This document shows, in pieces, positions 24,641-32,724 of a stretch of 64,000 bases of DNA; the stretch's first letter is position 1; each line of letters starts with the position of its first letter. Under the pieces are notes generated by a model that worked only from the letters and a program-made list of their open reading frames with translations, was not told the DNA's origin and did not search any database. Both the position numbers and the translations under genes were made by a program. Source of the DNA: SZUA-592 sp041556555 (GTDB taxonomy: Bacteria > Pseudomonadota > Gammaproteobacteria > Eutrophobiales > Eutrophobiaceae); NCBI GenBank assembly GCA_041556555.1, contig JBFFIE010000003.1, positions 1 to 64,000 on the forward strand, read 5' to 3'.

Positions 24641-25099
24641 TCAGCTCGCATTGCTGATTTCAACGGAGCGTATCTTGTGGGCAACCTTGTCCATAACACC
24701 ATTGATGAATTTATGGGACTGCTCGGCACCAAACATCTTTGCCAGTTCCACGGATTCGTTAACGACAACTCGCCAGGGTAATTCCGGACGATAGATCAGT
24801 TCATACAGGCCAACCAGCAATACGGCCCTTTCAACCGGATCAAGTGAATCAATGGGCCTGTCAAGATATGGTTTTAGTTCATTGATTAAGTTGGCCATGT
24901 TTGCCAATGTCCCTGTTACCAGTTCACAAAAATACTCTGCATCAGCCTTCTTGATCTCACTGCGCTCATTCAAGAACTCGGATATGATTTCTTCGACATC
25001 TGAATTGTTCATTTCCCACTGGTAAAGAGCCTGCACGGCTGAACGTCTGGCCCTGATCCTGCGTTGTTTTGAAGATGTGTTTTCTGTCCGGGTTGTCAT
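24641..25099 (-). CDS. nusB: Transcription antitermination protein NusB
   Basis: NusB pairs with NusE (S10) and binds boxA RNA in the rRNA antitermination complex. The 152-residue protein has the all-helical NusB pattern: RRIRARRSAVQALYQWEMN near the N-terminus, LDPVERAVLLVGLYEL around residues 85-100, PWRVVVNESVELAKMFG and SHKFINGVMDKVA. The start codon overlaps the ribH stop by one base, so translation is coupled. Confidence 0.96.
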   Translation of the reverse strand: MTTRTENTSSKQRRIRARRSAVQALYQWEMNNSDVEEIISEFLNERSEIKKADAEYFCELVTGTLANMANLINELKPYLDRPIDSLDPVERAVLLVGLYELIYRPELPWRVVVNESVELAKMFGAEQSHKFINGVMDKVAHKIRSVEISNAS

Positions 25100-25572
25100 T
25101 AATCTATTTCGCGCATCAGGTTGATCATTTCTATCGCTGCTCGTGCTGCTTCGGCTCCCTTATTACTCTCCTCCTCTCCCGCACGTGCGAGAGCCTGTTC
25201 AGCATTATCAACAGTTAATACACCGAAAATCACCGGTTTTTTAAGTTCGATAGCAATACGGGATAAGCCGTGTGAGCATTCATTACAGATGTATTCGAAA
25301 TGCGGGGTTTCACCATGGATCACAGCGCCCAGGGCAATAACTGCATCGCAATCGTCTTTTTCAGCCATTGCCTTTGCAGCCAGCGGTATTTCGAATGCGC
25401 CGGGCACCCGCACCAATAAAACTTGTGTTTCATCCAGGCCGGCTTGCTGCAGTGTTTCCACGCAGGCGGATATAAGGCGATCGACAATAAAACTGTTAAA
25501 ACGGCTGGCAACGATAGCAATGTTAGCATTGTCTATGGATTTACTGCCTTCAATCAATGTATATGTCGACAT
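25099..25572 (-). CDS. ribH: 6,7-dimethyl-8-ribityllumazine synthase
   Basis: RibH condenses the pyrimidine and the four-carbon unit to form lumazine, the next-to-last step of riboflavin synthesis. The 157-residue protein has the key motifs VASRFNSFIVDRL (about residues 21-33), VRVPGAFEIPLAA, ALGAVIHGETPHFEYI with the catalytic His, and VIFGVLTVDNAEQALARA. It starts with ATG and follows ribB after 19 bases. It forms a hollow capsid in many bacteria. Confidence 0.97.
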   Translation of the reverse strand: MSTYTLIEGSKSIDNANIAIVASRFNSFIVDRLISACVETLQQAGLDETQVLLVRVPGAFEIPLAAKAMAEKDDCDAVIALGAVIHGETPHFEYICNECSHGLSRIAIELKKPVIFGVLTVDNAEQALARAGEEESNKGAEAARAAIEMINLMREID

Positions 25573-25591
25573 GGCTTCAATTTATTCTTTT

Positions 25592-26695
25592 CTAGCTGAC
25601 ATATTCGACCACTTCCAGTCCAAAACCGGAGATGGCATGTATTTTCTTTGGTGCGCTGAGGACACGCATTTTCCTGACACCGACATCAGCCAGGATCTGT
25701 GCACCCAGACCGATTGTACGCAGATCCCTGCTTTTCTTGGCAGGAAGACTTTTATGTTCATGCTCGGGATCAATCATTTCCAGCTGCTGCATCATTTCTT
25801 CCGGACCAACCTGGTCAGAGAGGATGACAACCACTCCGGATTCTTCGTTCGAGATTCGTTGCAAAACATCACCAATGGGCCAACCGCAGTTTTCACGAAG
25901 ACTACCTGTAAGATCGCAAATTGGATTGGCCAAATGAACCCGGACCATGACAGGTATTTCCGGATCAATCTCGCCTTTGATCATGGCAAAGTGCAGCTTG
26001 TCTTCAAGCCCATCCTTAAAAACAATGAGTTTGAAGTCGCCATAAGTCGTTGACAAGTGTCCCTCGTATACACGTTCCACGGTTTTTTCATTTTCAATGC
26101 GGTAATGGATCAGACTCGCAATGGTACCGATTTTTAATTTGTGCTCCTTTGCAAAAGCTTCCAGGTCTTCTCGTCGTGCCATGGTGCCGTCGTCTTTAAG
26201 TATCTCAACAATGACAGCCGCTGGGACAAGGCCGGCAAGTCTCGCAAGATCACAACCGGCCTCAGTATGGCCTGCACGGGAAAGCACACCACCAGGATGC
26301 GCCATGAGCGGGAAGACGTGACCGGGCTGGACCAGATCTAATGGTTTGGCATCTTTTGCCACGGCAGTCTTGATCGTATGGGCGCGGTCTGCTGCGGATA
26401 TGCCGGTCGTCACACCTTCAGCGGCCTCGATCGAGACGGTGAAGTTTGTATTTTCACTGGAATAAGTATTACCGGCCATTAAGGGCAGATTCAGACGTTT
26501 GCAATGTTCCCGGGTCAATGTCAGGCAAATCAAACCACGGCCATATCGTGCCATAAAATTAATATCTTCCGGACGTACGCACCCGGCCGCTATCACCAGG
26601 TCTCCCTCGTTTTCACGGCCCTCGTCATCCATGAGAATAACTATTTTGCCTTTACTGATGTCCTCAATCAGTTCTTCGGTAGTATTTAATGCCAT
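25592..26695 (-). CDS. ribB: 3,4-dihydroxy-2-butanone 4-phosphate synthase with degenerate GTP cyclohydrolase II domain (RibBX)
   Basis: The N-terminal half (residues 1-200) is RibB, which makes the four-carbon unit of riboflavin. It contains LMDDEGRENEGDLV, GLICLTLT, SRAGHTEAGCDLARLAG and EILKDDGTMARR. The C-terminal half (about 205-367) is homologous to GTP cyclohydrolase II. The usual zinc-binding pattern (His-x2-Cys then RCDCG) is lost, and here it reads VHLANPICDLTGSLRENCG. Position 257 is Asn, and only Cys270 of the pair remains. Such RibBX proteins are known in many gammaproteobacteria. A separate ribA is therefore expected elsewhere. The gene is in the rib operon. Confidence 0.92.
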   Translation of the reverse strand: MALNTTEELIEDISKGKIVILMDDEGRENEGDLVIAAGCVRPEDINFMARYGRGLICLTLTREHCKRLNLPLMAGNTYSSENTNFTVSIEAAEGVTTGISAADRAHTIKTAVAKDAKPLDLVQPGHVFPLMAHPGGVLSRAGHTEAGCDLARLAGLVPAAVIVEILKDDGTMARREDLEAFAKEHKLKIGTIASLIHYRIENEKTVERVYEGHLSTTYGDFKLIVFKDGLEDKLHFAMIKGEIDPEIPVMVRVHLANPICDLTGSLRENCGWPIGDVLQRISNEESGVVVILSDQVGPEEMMQQLEMIDPEHEHKSLPAKKSRDLRTIGLGAQILADVGVRKMRVLSAPKKIHAISGFGLEVVEYVS

Positions 26696-26708
26696 TGCAA
26701 TGCTGTAC

Positions 26709-27302
26709 TCAGGTTTTCGGAATCAGTGTCTCAAGGTATCTGGCTATCAGATCAACTTCAATATTTACAAGGTTACCCGGGATATATTCAGAAAATATCG
26801 TCTGGTCCAGGGTATGCGGAATAATATTAACCATAAATCCTTTTGAATCTTTATCATTTACAGTCAGGCTTACACCATCAACACAAATCGATCCTTTCTT
26901 GCTGACATACCTGTGAAGTTCTACAGGCAATTCAATATGGAAACGAATCGAACGTGCGTCTTCCTTACGCGTCAGGATTTTACCAATACCATCAACATGG
27001 CCCGTGACCATATGCCCATGCAAGCGATCTCCAAGTTGCAAGGCTTTTTCAAGATTCACCTTGCTATCCGGTTTTAAACTCCCAAGGCTGGTACATGACA
27101 GGGTTTCAGTTGAAATATCTGCGATAAATCGCTTGCCAGCCGATCCAACTACAGTCAGACAGGCACCATTGACACAGATGCTGTCACCTGTGTGAATATC
27201 CCCGGTATCCATGCTGCCAACATCGATCGTCAATCGCTTGTCATCATCATGGTCCTCGATTGAGGACAGAGTTCCGATTGATTGTATGATTCCGGTAAAC
27301 AC
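26709..27302 (-). CDS. ribE: Riboflavin synthase alpha chain
   Basis: This enzyme makes riboflavin from two lumazine molecules. The 197-residue protein has two lumazine-binding repeats: MFTGIIQSIGTL with GDSICVNGACLTVV in the first, and GHMVTGHVDGIGKI with GSICVDGVSLTVND in the second. The start is GTG at 27302, the canonical MFTGII position. The ribD stop is five bases away and ribB follows after 13 bases. It is often called ribC in other species. Confidence 0.97.
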   Translation of the reverse strand: MFTGIIQSIGTLSSIEDHDDDKRLTIDVGSMDTGDIHTGDSICVNGACLTVVGSAGKRFIADISTETLSCTSLGSLKPDSKVNLEKALQLGDRLHGHMVTGHVDGIGKILTRKEDARSIRFHIELPVELHRYVSKKGSICVDGVSLTVNDKDSKGFMVNIIPHTLDQTIFSEYIPGNLVNIEVDLIARYLETLIPKT

Positions 27303-27306
27303 AAAC

Positions 27307-28413
27307 TTATACCGCCTGCTGGTTTTTAATACCCAGTATTATACGACAGTCCTTGCCAACCATTCGTATCTCACTGAAATCAAGCATTACCTTGTCTGTT
27401 ATGCGTTTTATGCCCGGAATATTCAGTAATGGCCTTGCATTATGGCCCAGTAACACAGGTGCCATGTAGATTACCAGCTCGTCAATCAGACCTGCCTCAA
27501 GCATGGCACCAGCCAGTGTAGCACCGCACTCCAGCAAGACCTCGTTGACCTGGCGTTCCATTGCCAGGTTATTTAACACCTGTTCAAGGAACCTGTCAGG
27601 AGAAGCTAACGAGATAATTTCCAGATTTTCTACGGCTTCAAGGGCCTTGTTATCTTGCGCTTCCTGCAGGGTAAAAATGAGTACCCTGCCCGGGCATGAG
27701 AAAATCCTGGCATCTGCGGGCGTTCTCAGCTTGCGGTCCAGAATTACCCGTAAAGGTTGACGTTCTATTCCATCGATTTCCCGGATATTTAGCCGTGGGT
27801 CATCCCTTAACACGGTATCTATGCCAGTCATAATTGCCGAGCTTGCCGCCCGTAATTGATGGACATCCCGTCTGGCTTCGGTCCCGGTTATCCACTGACT
27901 TGTTCCATCGGCCATTGCTGTACGTCCATCTACACTCATGGCCAGCTTGCAACGGACAAATGGCATTTGTTCCTTCATCCTTTTTTCAAATCCACGGTTC
28001 AGTTTTCTCGCCTGTGCCTCCATCAAGCCACTTTCAACTACCAGGCCGGCATCCCTTAATTCCTTCAATCCCTGTCCGGCTACCAGTGGATTTGGATCAG
28101 CCATGGCCGCAACAACCCGGGTAACACCGGCATCAATCAATGTCCGTGTACAGGGTGGTGTTTTGCCGGCATGTGAGCACGGCTCAAGTGTCACGTAACA
28201 ATCAGCACCGCTGGCAAGTTGACCGGCATTTTCCAGTGCAACAATCTCGGCATGTGGTCCACCGGTTATCCGGTGCCAGCCCTCTGCAACAATCTGGCCG
28301 TTTTTTACCAGGACACAGCCGACGCGTGGATTTGGATGGGTGGAATACAGGCCCTTGCTGGCAAGTTGCAGGGCACGGGACATGAATTGATGATCAGTAC
28401 CTGTCCACTTCAA
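27307..28413 (-). CDS. ribD: Bifunctional riboflavin biosynthesis deaminase/reductase RibD
   Basis: RibD deaminates and then reduces the pyrimidine intermediate of riboflavin synthesis. The N-terminal cytidine-deaminase-like domain carries zinc ligands His54 (PHAEI, with Glu56), Cys79 and Cys88 (EPCSHAGKTPPC). The C-terminal reductase domain is seen in AMSVDGRTAMADG (about residues 148-160), and in RVILDRKLRTP and LLECGATLAGAMLEAGL. The 368-residue length is normal. The start is TTG at 28413, overlapping the nrdR stop; ATG at 28383 would cut ten residues. Confidence 0.95.
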   Translation of the reverse strand: MKWTGTDHQFMSRALQLASKGLYSTHPNPRVGCVLVKNGQIVAEGWHRITGGPHAEIVALENAGQLASGADCYVTLEPCSHAGKTPPCTRTLIDAGVTRVVAAMADPNPLVAGQGLKELRDAGLVVESGLMEAQARKLNRGFEKRMKEQMPFVRCKLAMSVDGRTAMADGTSQWITGTEARRDVHQLRAASSAIMTGIDTVLRDDPRLNIREIDGIERQPLRVILDRKLRTPADARIFSCPGRVLIFTLQEAQDNKALEAVENLEIISLASPDRFLEQVLNNLAMERQVNEVLLECGATLAGAMLEAGLIDELVIYMAPVLLGHNARPLLNIPGIKRITDKVMLDFSEIRMVGKDCRIILGIKNQQAV

Positions 28414-28922
28414 TTCTTGTCACCGTCAGAAGGTAACAAGTCCAGCTGATTTCTTTTTAATTCCGGGGGCAATTCATTTTCCAGCCGTTCAATTTCATCA
28501 AGAAACGCACGAACATCTTCAAAACTTCGGTATACTGATGCAAACCTGACATAAGCCACCTGGTCAAGTCCGCGCAATTGCTCCATTACCCAGTTTCCTA
28601 TCTTTCTGGATTTAACTTCACGCTCACCGAGCGCCCGAAGCTTATGCTTGATCTGCTCCACTGCGATATCAACTTTCTCAATTTCGACAGGACGTTTTTC
28701 GATTGCGCGCATGATGCCGCCACGTAACTTATCTTCCATGAATGCCTCGCGCCGGCCATCGGACTTGATTATGCGTGGATAGTTTAACTCGGCCAGTTCA
28801 TAGGTAGTGAAGCGTTCCTTGCACTGTGTACATTCACGACGGCGTCGTATCTGGTCTCCCTCACCCACCAGACGGGAATCTATGACTCGCGTATCCATAT
28901 CTGAACAAAATGGACAACGCAT
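28410..28922 (-). CDS. nrdR: Transcriptional repressor NrdR
   Basis: NrdR represses ribonucleotide reductase genes in response to ATP and dATP. The 170-residue protein begins with a zinc ribbon (Cys3, Cys6, Cys31, Cys34 in MRCPFC and ECTQC). An ATP-cone domain follows, with VIKS-like YPRIIKSDGRREAF (about residues 48-61) and a conserved RFASVYRSFEDV. It is the first gene of the rib operon, as in E. coli. No NrdR box was sought here since its targets lie elsewhere. Confidence 0.97.
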   Translation of the reverse strand: MRCPFCSDMDTRVIDSRLVGEGDQIRRRRECTQCKERFTTYELAELNYPRIIKSDGRREAFMEDKLRGGIMRAIEKRPVEIEKVDIAVEQIKHKLRALGEREVKSRKIGNWVMEQLRGLDQVAYVRFASVYRSFEDVRAFLDEIERLENELPPELKRNQLDLLPSDGDKN

Positions 28923-28950
28923 AGTTCAGGCCCTCGTATTGTTACACCGC

Positions 28951-28981
28951 TAAAAATCCAGGGAGCCAGCGGGCTCCCTGG
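28951..28981 (-). terminator. Intrinsic terminator of glyA
   Basis: A perfect ten-base stem, CCAGGGAGCC at 28958-28967 with GGCTCCCTGG at 28972-28981 and a four-base loop, is followed on the minus strand by ATTTTTA. It lies 30 bases after the glyA stop codon. Confidence 0.88.
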
Positions 28982-29011
28982 AATATCCGTTCATTCCGGA
29001 AAATCCGGAAA

Positions 29012-30274
29012 CTATTGGTTGAACTCGTAAAGAGGTCTCTGCTTACAAAGCTCCAGGACTTCACCTTTAACTTTCTCAATGACACTTTCGTCACCCATAT
29101 TATCCATGATGTCACAGATCCAGTTGGCCACTTGCTTGCTATCGTTCTCATCAAATCCGCGCGTTGTGATCGATGGTGTTCCAATGCGTATACCACTGGT
29201 GACAAATGGTGATTGTGGATCATTGGGTACTGCATTCTTGTTAACCGTAATGTTAGCGCGGCCCAATGCAGCATCTACCTCCTTGCCAGTCAGCCCCTTC
29301 TCAACCATATCCACCAGGAATAGATGGTTATCAGTACCACCTGAAACAATATTTAAGCCTCGCTCAACGAATGTTTCAGCCATGACCTTGGCATTCTTTT
29401 TCACCTGTTGAATGTAGGTCTTGAATTCAGGCTGCATGGCTTCCTTGAAAGCCACAGCCTTTGCAGCGATGATGTGCATCAACGGGCCGCCCTGATAGGC
29501 AGGGAAAACCATGAAATTAACTTTCTTTTCGATCTCTTCGTTCGCCTTGCCCATGATCAACCCGGAACGCGGGCCGCGCAGGGTTTTGTGTGTGGTAGTG
29601 GTGGTAACATCGGCAATTCCTACCGGACTGGGATATTCATCCACCGCCACGAGACCTGCGACGTGGGCAATATCCGAGAGCATCAGGGCACCGACACTGT
29701 CAGCAATATCACGGAAACGTTGCCAATCTACAATACGTGAGTATGCAGAGAACCCGGTAACAATCAGCTTTGGTTTGTGTTCCTTGGCAAGACGTTCAAC
29801 CTCATCATAATCAATTTCACCTGTATCAGTGTTTAATCCATACTGAATAGCATGATAAATACGTCCGGAGACATTGACGGATGCACCATGTGTAAGGTGA
29901 CCACCATGAGCGAGACTCATCCCCATAATGGTATCACCAGGCTCAAGCAATGCATGATAAACAGCACCATTGGCCTGAGAACCTGAATGTGGCTGTACGT
30001 TGGCCCAGGCCGCGCCAAAGAGCTCTTTTGCCCGTTCGATTGCCAATGTTTCAGCAATATCTACATATTCACAACCACCATAATAGCGTTTGCCAGGATA
30101 ACCTTCTGCGTACTTGTTGGTTAATACTGAGCCCTGACATTCCAGGACACGGGGACTGGTCATGTTTTCAGAAGCGATTAATTCGATGTGTTCTTCCTGG
30201 CGAATACGTTCCCCTTCCAGCGCTTTCCAGAGCTCATCATCGAACCCTTTAACTGTCATATCTTTGGTATACAT
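29012..30274 (-). CDS. glyA: Serine hydroxymethyltransferase
   Basis: GlyA converts serine and tetrahydrofolate to glycine and methylene-tetrahydrofolate. The 420-residue PLP enzyme is normal length. The Schiff-base lysine is in TTTTTHKTLRGPRSG (about residues 224-238), and LIASENMTSP and YAEGYPGKRYYGG are the N-terminal motifs. The ATG at 30274 has AGAGGAGCAAC before it, a strong ribosome site. A clear terminator follows, and the nrdR-rib operon starts after it. Confidence 0.98.
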   Translation of the reverse strand: MYTKDMTVKGFDDELWKALEGERIRQEEHIELIASENMTSPRVLECQGSVLTNKYAEGYPGKRYYGGCEYVDIAETLAIERAKELFGAAWANVQPHSGSQANGAVYHALLEPGDTIMGMSLAHGGHLTHGASVNVSGRIYHAIQYGLNTDTGEIDYDEVERLAKEHKPKLIVTGFSAYSRIVDWQRFRDIADSVGALMLSDIAHVAGLVAVDEYPSPVGIADVTTTTTHKTLRGPRSGLIMGKANEEIEKKVNFMVFPAYQGGPLMHIIAAKAVAFKEAMQPEFKTYIQQVKKNAKVMAETFVERGLNIVSGGTDNHLFLVDMVEKGLTGKEVDAALGRANITVNKNAVPNDPQSPFVTSGIRIGTPSITTRGFDENDSKQVANWICDIMDNMGDESVIEKVKGEVLELCKQRPLYEFNQ

Positions 30275-30318
30275 GTTGCTCCTCTCATTAGAATTATTCA
30301 GACCCTGGCTCCGGAAAA

Positions 30319-30393
30319 GTTAACAAACATCGGCATATGGGCTGTGGTTGTTTTGAGTGAAATCAAGCCTTTAAGACGATATATGTTAACAAA
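30319..30393. repeat. Two GTTAACAAA words in the glyA/DUF815 intergenic region
   Basis: GTTAACAAA occurs at 30319-30327 and 30385-30393, 66 bases apart, in the divergent region between glyA and the DUF815 gene (30275-30552). They may be binding sites for a regulator of one or both genes. No recognised promoter or riboswitch is clear in this region. Confidence 0.3.
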
Positions 30394-30552
30394 TTAGATT
30401 ATTTTTTGCATTGGCGAAGAGAGCCTGTATTCTGTCAGCCGGCTACCGTTAGAGACTACTAAATCAAGACAGGTGAGTTGCTGATCAGCAAGTCTGGCTA
30501 TGATATAACATATTGAATTTATTATATAAAACTCATAATAGTTGACTGTCCC

Positions 30553-31425
30553 ATGAGCACTTCAGACGAGTTTTTCAATCGCGTATCCGGACTCCTGAAC
30601 AAAATCGAAACACTGTTACCCGGCACGCCTGAGCTGCCAGACCTGAACAGCTACCAGGCCTTTCGCTGGCAACATCAGGGACTGGGCCGTTCAATTTTAC
30701 CAATAGAATCTATTTCCAATATTACCCTCTCAGACTTGAAATGTATCGACAGACAAAAAATTGCAATAGAGCGGAACACCCGCCAGTTCCTGAAAGGATT
30801 ACCTGCAAACCATGTCTTGCTCTGGGGACCACGCGGCACCGGGAAATCTTCGCTGATTAAGGCACTGATGAACGAATTCAGGGAAGATAATCTGAAGTTT
30901 ATCGAAGTGGAAAAGCAACATCTTGTCGATCTGCCTGAGATCGTGCAGACCCTTGGAAAGGAAGATATGCGCTTTATTATTTTCTGTGATGATCTCTCAT
31001 TTGAGGCTGATGATCCCAGTTACAAGGCAATGAAGGTCGTCATAGATGGTTCGATTGCTAGCACACCTGATAATATTCTTATCTATGCCACCTCTAACCG
31101 TAGACACTTGATGCCTGAATATATGAGTGATAATGAAAACAGCAAGATGATAGATGATGAACTACATCTGAGCGAATCAGTTGAAGAAAAAATTTCCCTG
31201 TCAGAACGTTTTGGCCTGTGGCAGGCATTTCATCCCTTCAACCAGGACGAATACCTGTTAATAGTGGATTATTGGTTGGGTAAACTGAATGCACCCTTAC
31301 CCGATATAAAAATCATTCATAAGGCAGCGCTCAAATGGGCACTTGAACATGGATCAAGAAGTGGTCGCTCTGCCCACCAGTTTGCGAGAGACTGGACCGG
31401 ACGACATTTATTAAATGACAGTTAG
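30553..31425 (+). CDS. DUF815 AAA+ ATPase
   Basis: This 290-residue protein is a DUF815-family ATPase. The Walker A motif GPRGTGKS is at residues 92-99, Walker B FIIFCDDLSFE at 141-151, and a sensor-like ATSNRRHLMPEYM follows. The family is widespread but its role is unknown. The stop overlaps the hpt start by 11 bases, and hpt overlaps the phosphorylase gene, so all three are translated from one message. That suggests a link with purine or methylthioadenosine salvage, but only by position. Confidence 0.9.
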   Translation: MSTSDEFFNRVSGLLNKIETLLPGTPELPDLNSYQAFRWQHQGLGRSILPIESISNITLSDLKCIDRQKIAIERNTRQFLKGLPANHVLLWGPRGTGKSSLIKALMNEFREDNLKFIEVEKQHLVDLPEIVQTLGKEDMRFIIFCDDLSFEADDPSYKAMKVVIDGSIASTPDNILIYATSNRRHLMPEYMSDNENSKMIDDELHLSESVEEKISLSERFGLWQAFHPFNQDEYLLIVDYWLGKLNAPLPDIKIIHKAALKWALEHGSRSGRSAHQFARDWTGRHLLNDS

Positions 31426-31984
31426 TAATATGAATCAGGGCCACCAAGAACTAACTAAAATTATTTCTCAGGCAGAAAGGTTATATTCCGAGTCAGAAGT
31501 GGAAGCTGCTATTGATAAACTTGCTGTTGATGTAACCGAGTGCCTAAAAGATAAAAATCCGGTCATCCTCTGCCTCATGACCGGGGCTGTGGTTTTACTT
31601 GGAAAGTTATTAACCAAACTCCGCTTTCAGCTGGAAATTGATTATGTCCATGCAACTCGATACCGGGGAGACACGTCTGGTAATTCGATCAAATGGTTGA
31701 AATATCCCGAACTGGAACTGGCAGGGCGAAATGTTTTGCTGGTGGACGATATACTTGACGAAGGTCATACCATTGCCGCGGTAGTTGATGAATGCCGAAA
31801 ACGGGCAGCCATTGATATATATACCTGTGTGTTGGTCGATAAACAACTTAACAGGCAACGTGAGTTTGAAAGGGCTGATTTTACTGGCCTCACGGTTCCT
31901 GACAGGTATGTATTTGGTTATGGTATGGATTACAAGGGTTATTTGCGAAATAGCCCGGGTATTTTCGCAGTGAAAGAAGCATGA
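31415..31984 (+). CDS. hpt: Hypoxanthine-guanine phosphoribosyltransferase
   Basis: Hpt joins hypoxanthine or guanine to PRPP to make IMP or GMP. The 189-residue protein has the PRPP-binding motif NVLLVDDILDEGHT at residues 106-119 and LMTGAVVLLGKL near 54-65. It ends with DRYVFGYGMDYKGYLRN. It overlaps the DUF815 gene start-to-stop by 11 bases and the phosphorylase gene by four (ATGA). Because the next gene releases hypoxanthine, Hpt probably salvages that base. A second ATG at 31430 is an alternative start. Confidence 0.93.
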   Translation: MTVSNMNQGHQELTKIISQAERLYSESEVEAAIDKLAVDVTECLKDKNPVILCLMTGAVVLLGKLLTKLRFQLEIDYVHATRYRGDTSGNSIKWLKYPELELAGRNVLLVDDILDEGHTIAAVVDECRKRAAIDIYTCVLVDKQLNRQREFERADFTGLTVPDRYVFGYGMDYKGYLRNSPGIFAVKEA

Positions 31985-32724
31985 GCATTGCGATCATTGG
32001 CGGGTCAGGTCTTACGGCACTGGAAGGTCTTGAAATTCAACGCCAGCAAATGCAGAAGACACCTTATGGAGAACCTTCAGGTCCACTTACGTTCGGGCTG
32101 CTGAATAATCGGGAAATAATATTTTTACCCCGACACGGTAATCCTCATATTATCCCGCCACATGAAATTAACTATCGGGCCAATGTCTGGGCTCTTCGTG
32201 AAAATGGTGTTGAAGATATTATTGCCATCAATGCGGTTGGTGGCATAACCAGCGAGATGTTACCCGGCAAGCTGGTCATTCCTGACCAGTTAATTGATTA
32301 TACCTGGTCAAGGCAGCATACATTTTTTGTTAAGAATGATAAGGAAGTTGTTCATGTTGATTTTACCGTACCGTATACACCGAGTCTTAGACAGCAGATA
32401 TTACGTGCTGCCAAATCAATATCAGTCGACTGTATAGACGGCGGGACCTACGGTGCAACCCAGGGACCAAGGCTGGAAACAGCCGCCGAGATACTACGTA
32501 TGGAAAGTGACGGTTGTGACCTGGTTGGGATGACCGGAATGCCGGAAGCAGTATTGGCCAGGGAGCTGGATCTTAATTATGCCTGTATCAGTGTCGTCGC
32601 CAACTGGGCAGCAGGAAAATCAGACGAGTTAATCAGCATGGAAAGTATCCAGGAATACCTGCACAAAGGAATGGGTAAGGTCAGGACTTTGTTGTCAGCG
32701 ACGATTAAAGACAATCGCACTTAA
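31981..32724 (+). CDS. S-methyl-5'-thioinosine phosphorylase
   Basis: This 247-residue protein is a purine nucleoside phosphorylase of the MTAP family. It has the family start AIIGGSGLTALEGLE, a phosphate motif FLPRHGNPHIIPPHEINYRAN, and VGMTGMPEAVLARELDLNYA. The sequence is most like the Pseudomonas protein that cleaves methylthioinosine rather than methylthioadenosine. Context supports this: hpt is next to it and a methylthioadenosine deaminase (mtaD) plus mtnA are in this window. The reaction gives hypoxanthine and methylthioribose 1-phosphate. Methylthioadenosine phosphorylase is the alternative. Confidence 0.85.
   Translation: MSIAIIGGSGLTALEGLEIQRQQMQKTPYGEPSGPLTFGLLNNREIIFLPRHGNPHIIPPHEINYRANVWALRENGVEDIIAINAVGGITSEMLPGKLVIPDQLIDYTWSRQHTFFVKNDKEVVHVDFTVPYTPSLRQQILRAAKSISVDCIDGGTYGATQGPRLETAAEILRMESDGCDLVGMTGMPEAVLARELDLNYACISVVANWAAGKSDELISMESIQEYLHKGMGKVRTLLSATIKDNRT

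Noticed and set aside
25121..26053. 310-codon plus-strand frame opposite ribH and ribB
   Set aside because: It is antisense to two well-supported genes and shows no recognisable domain.
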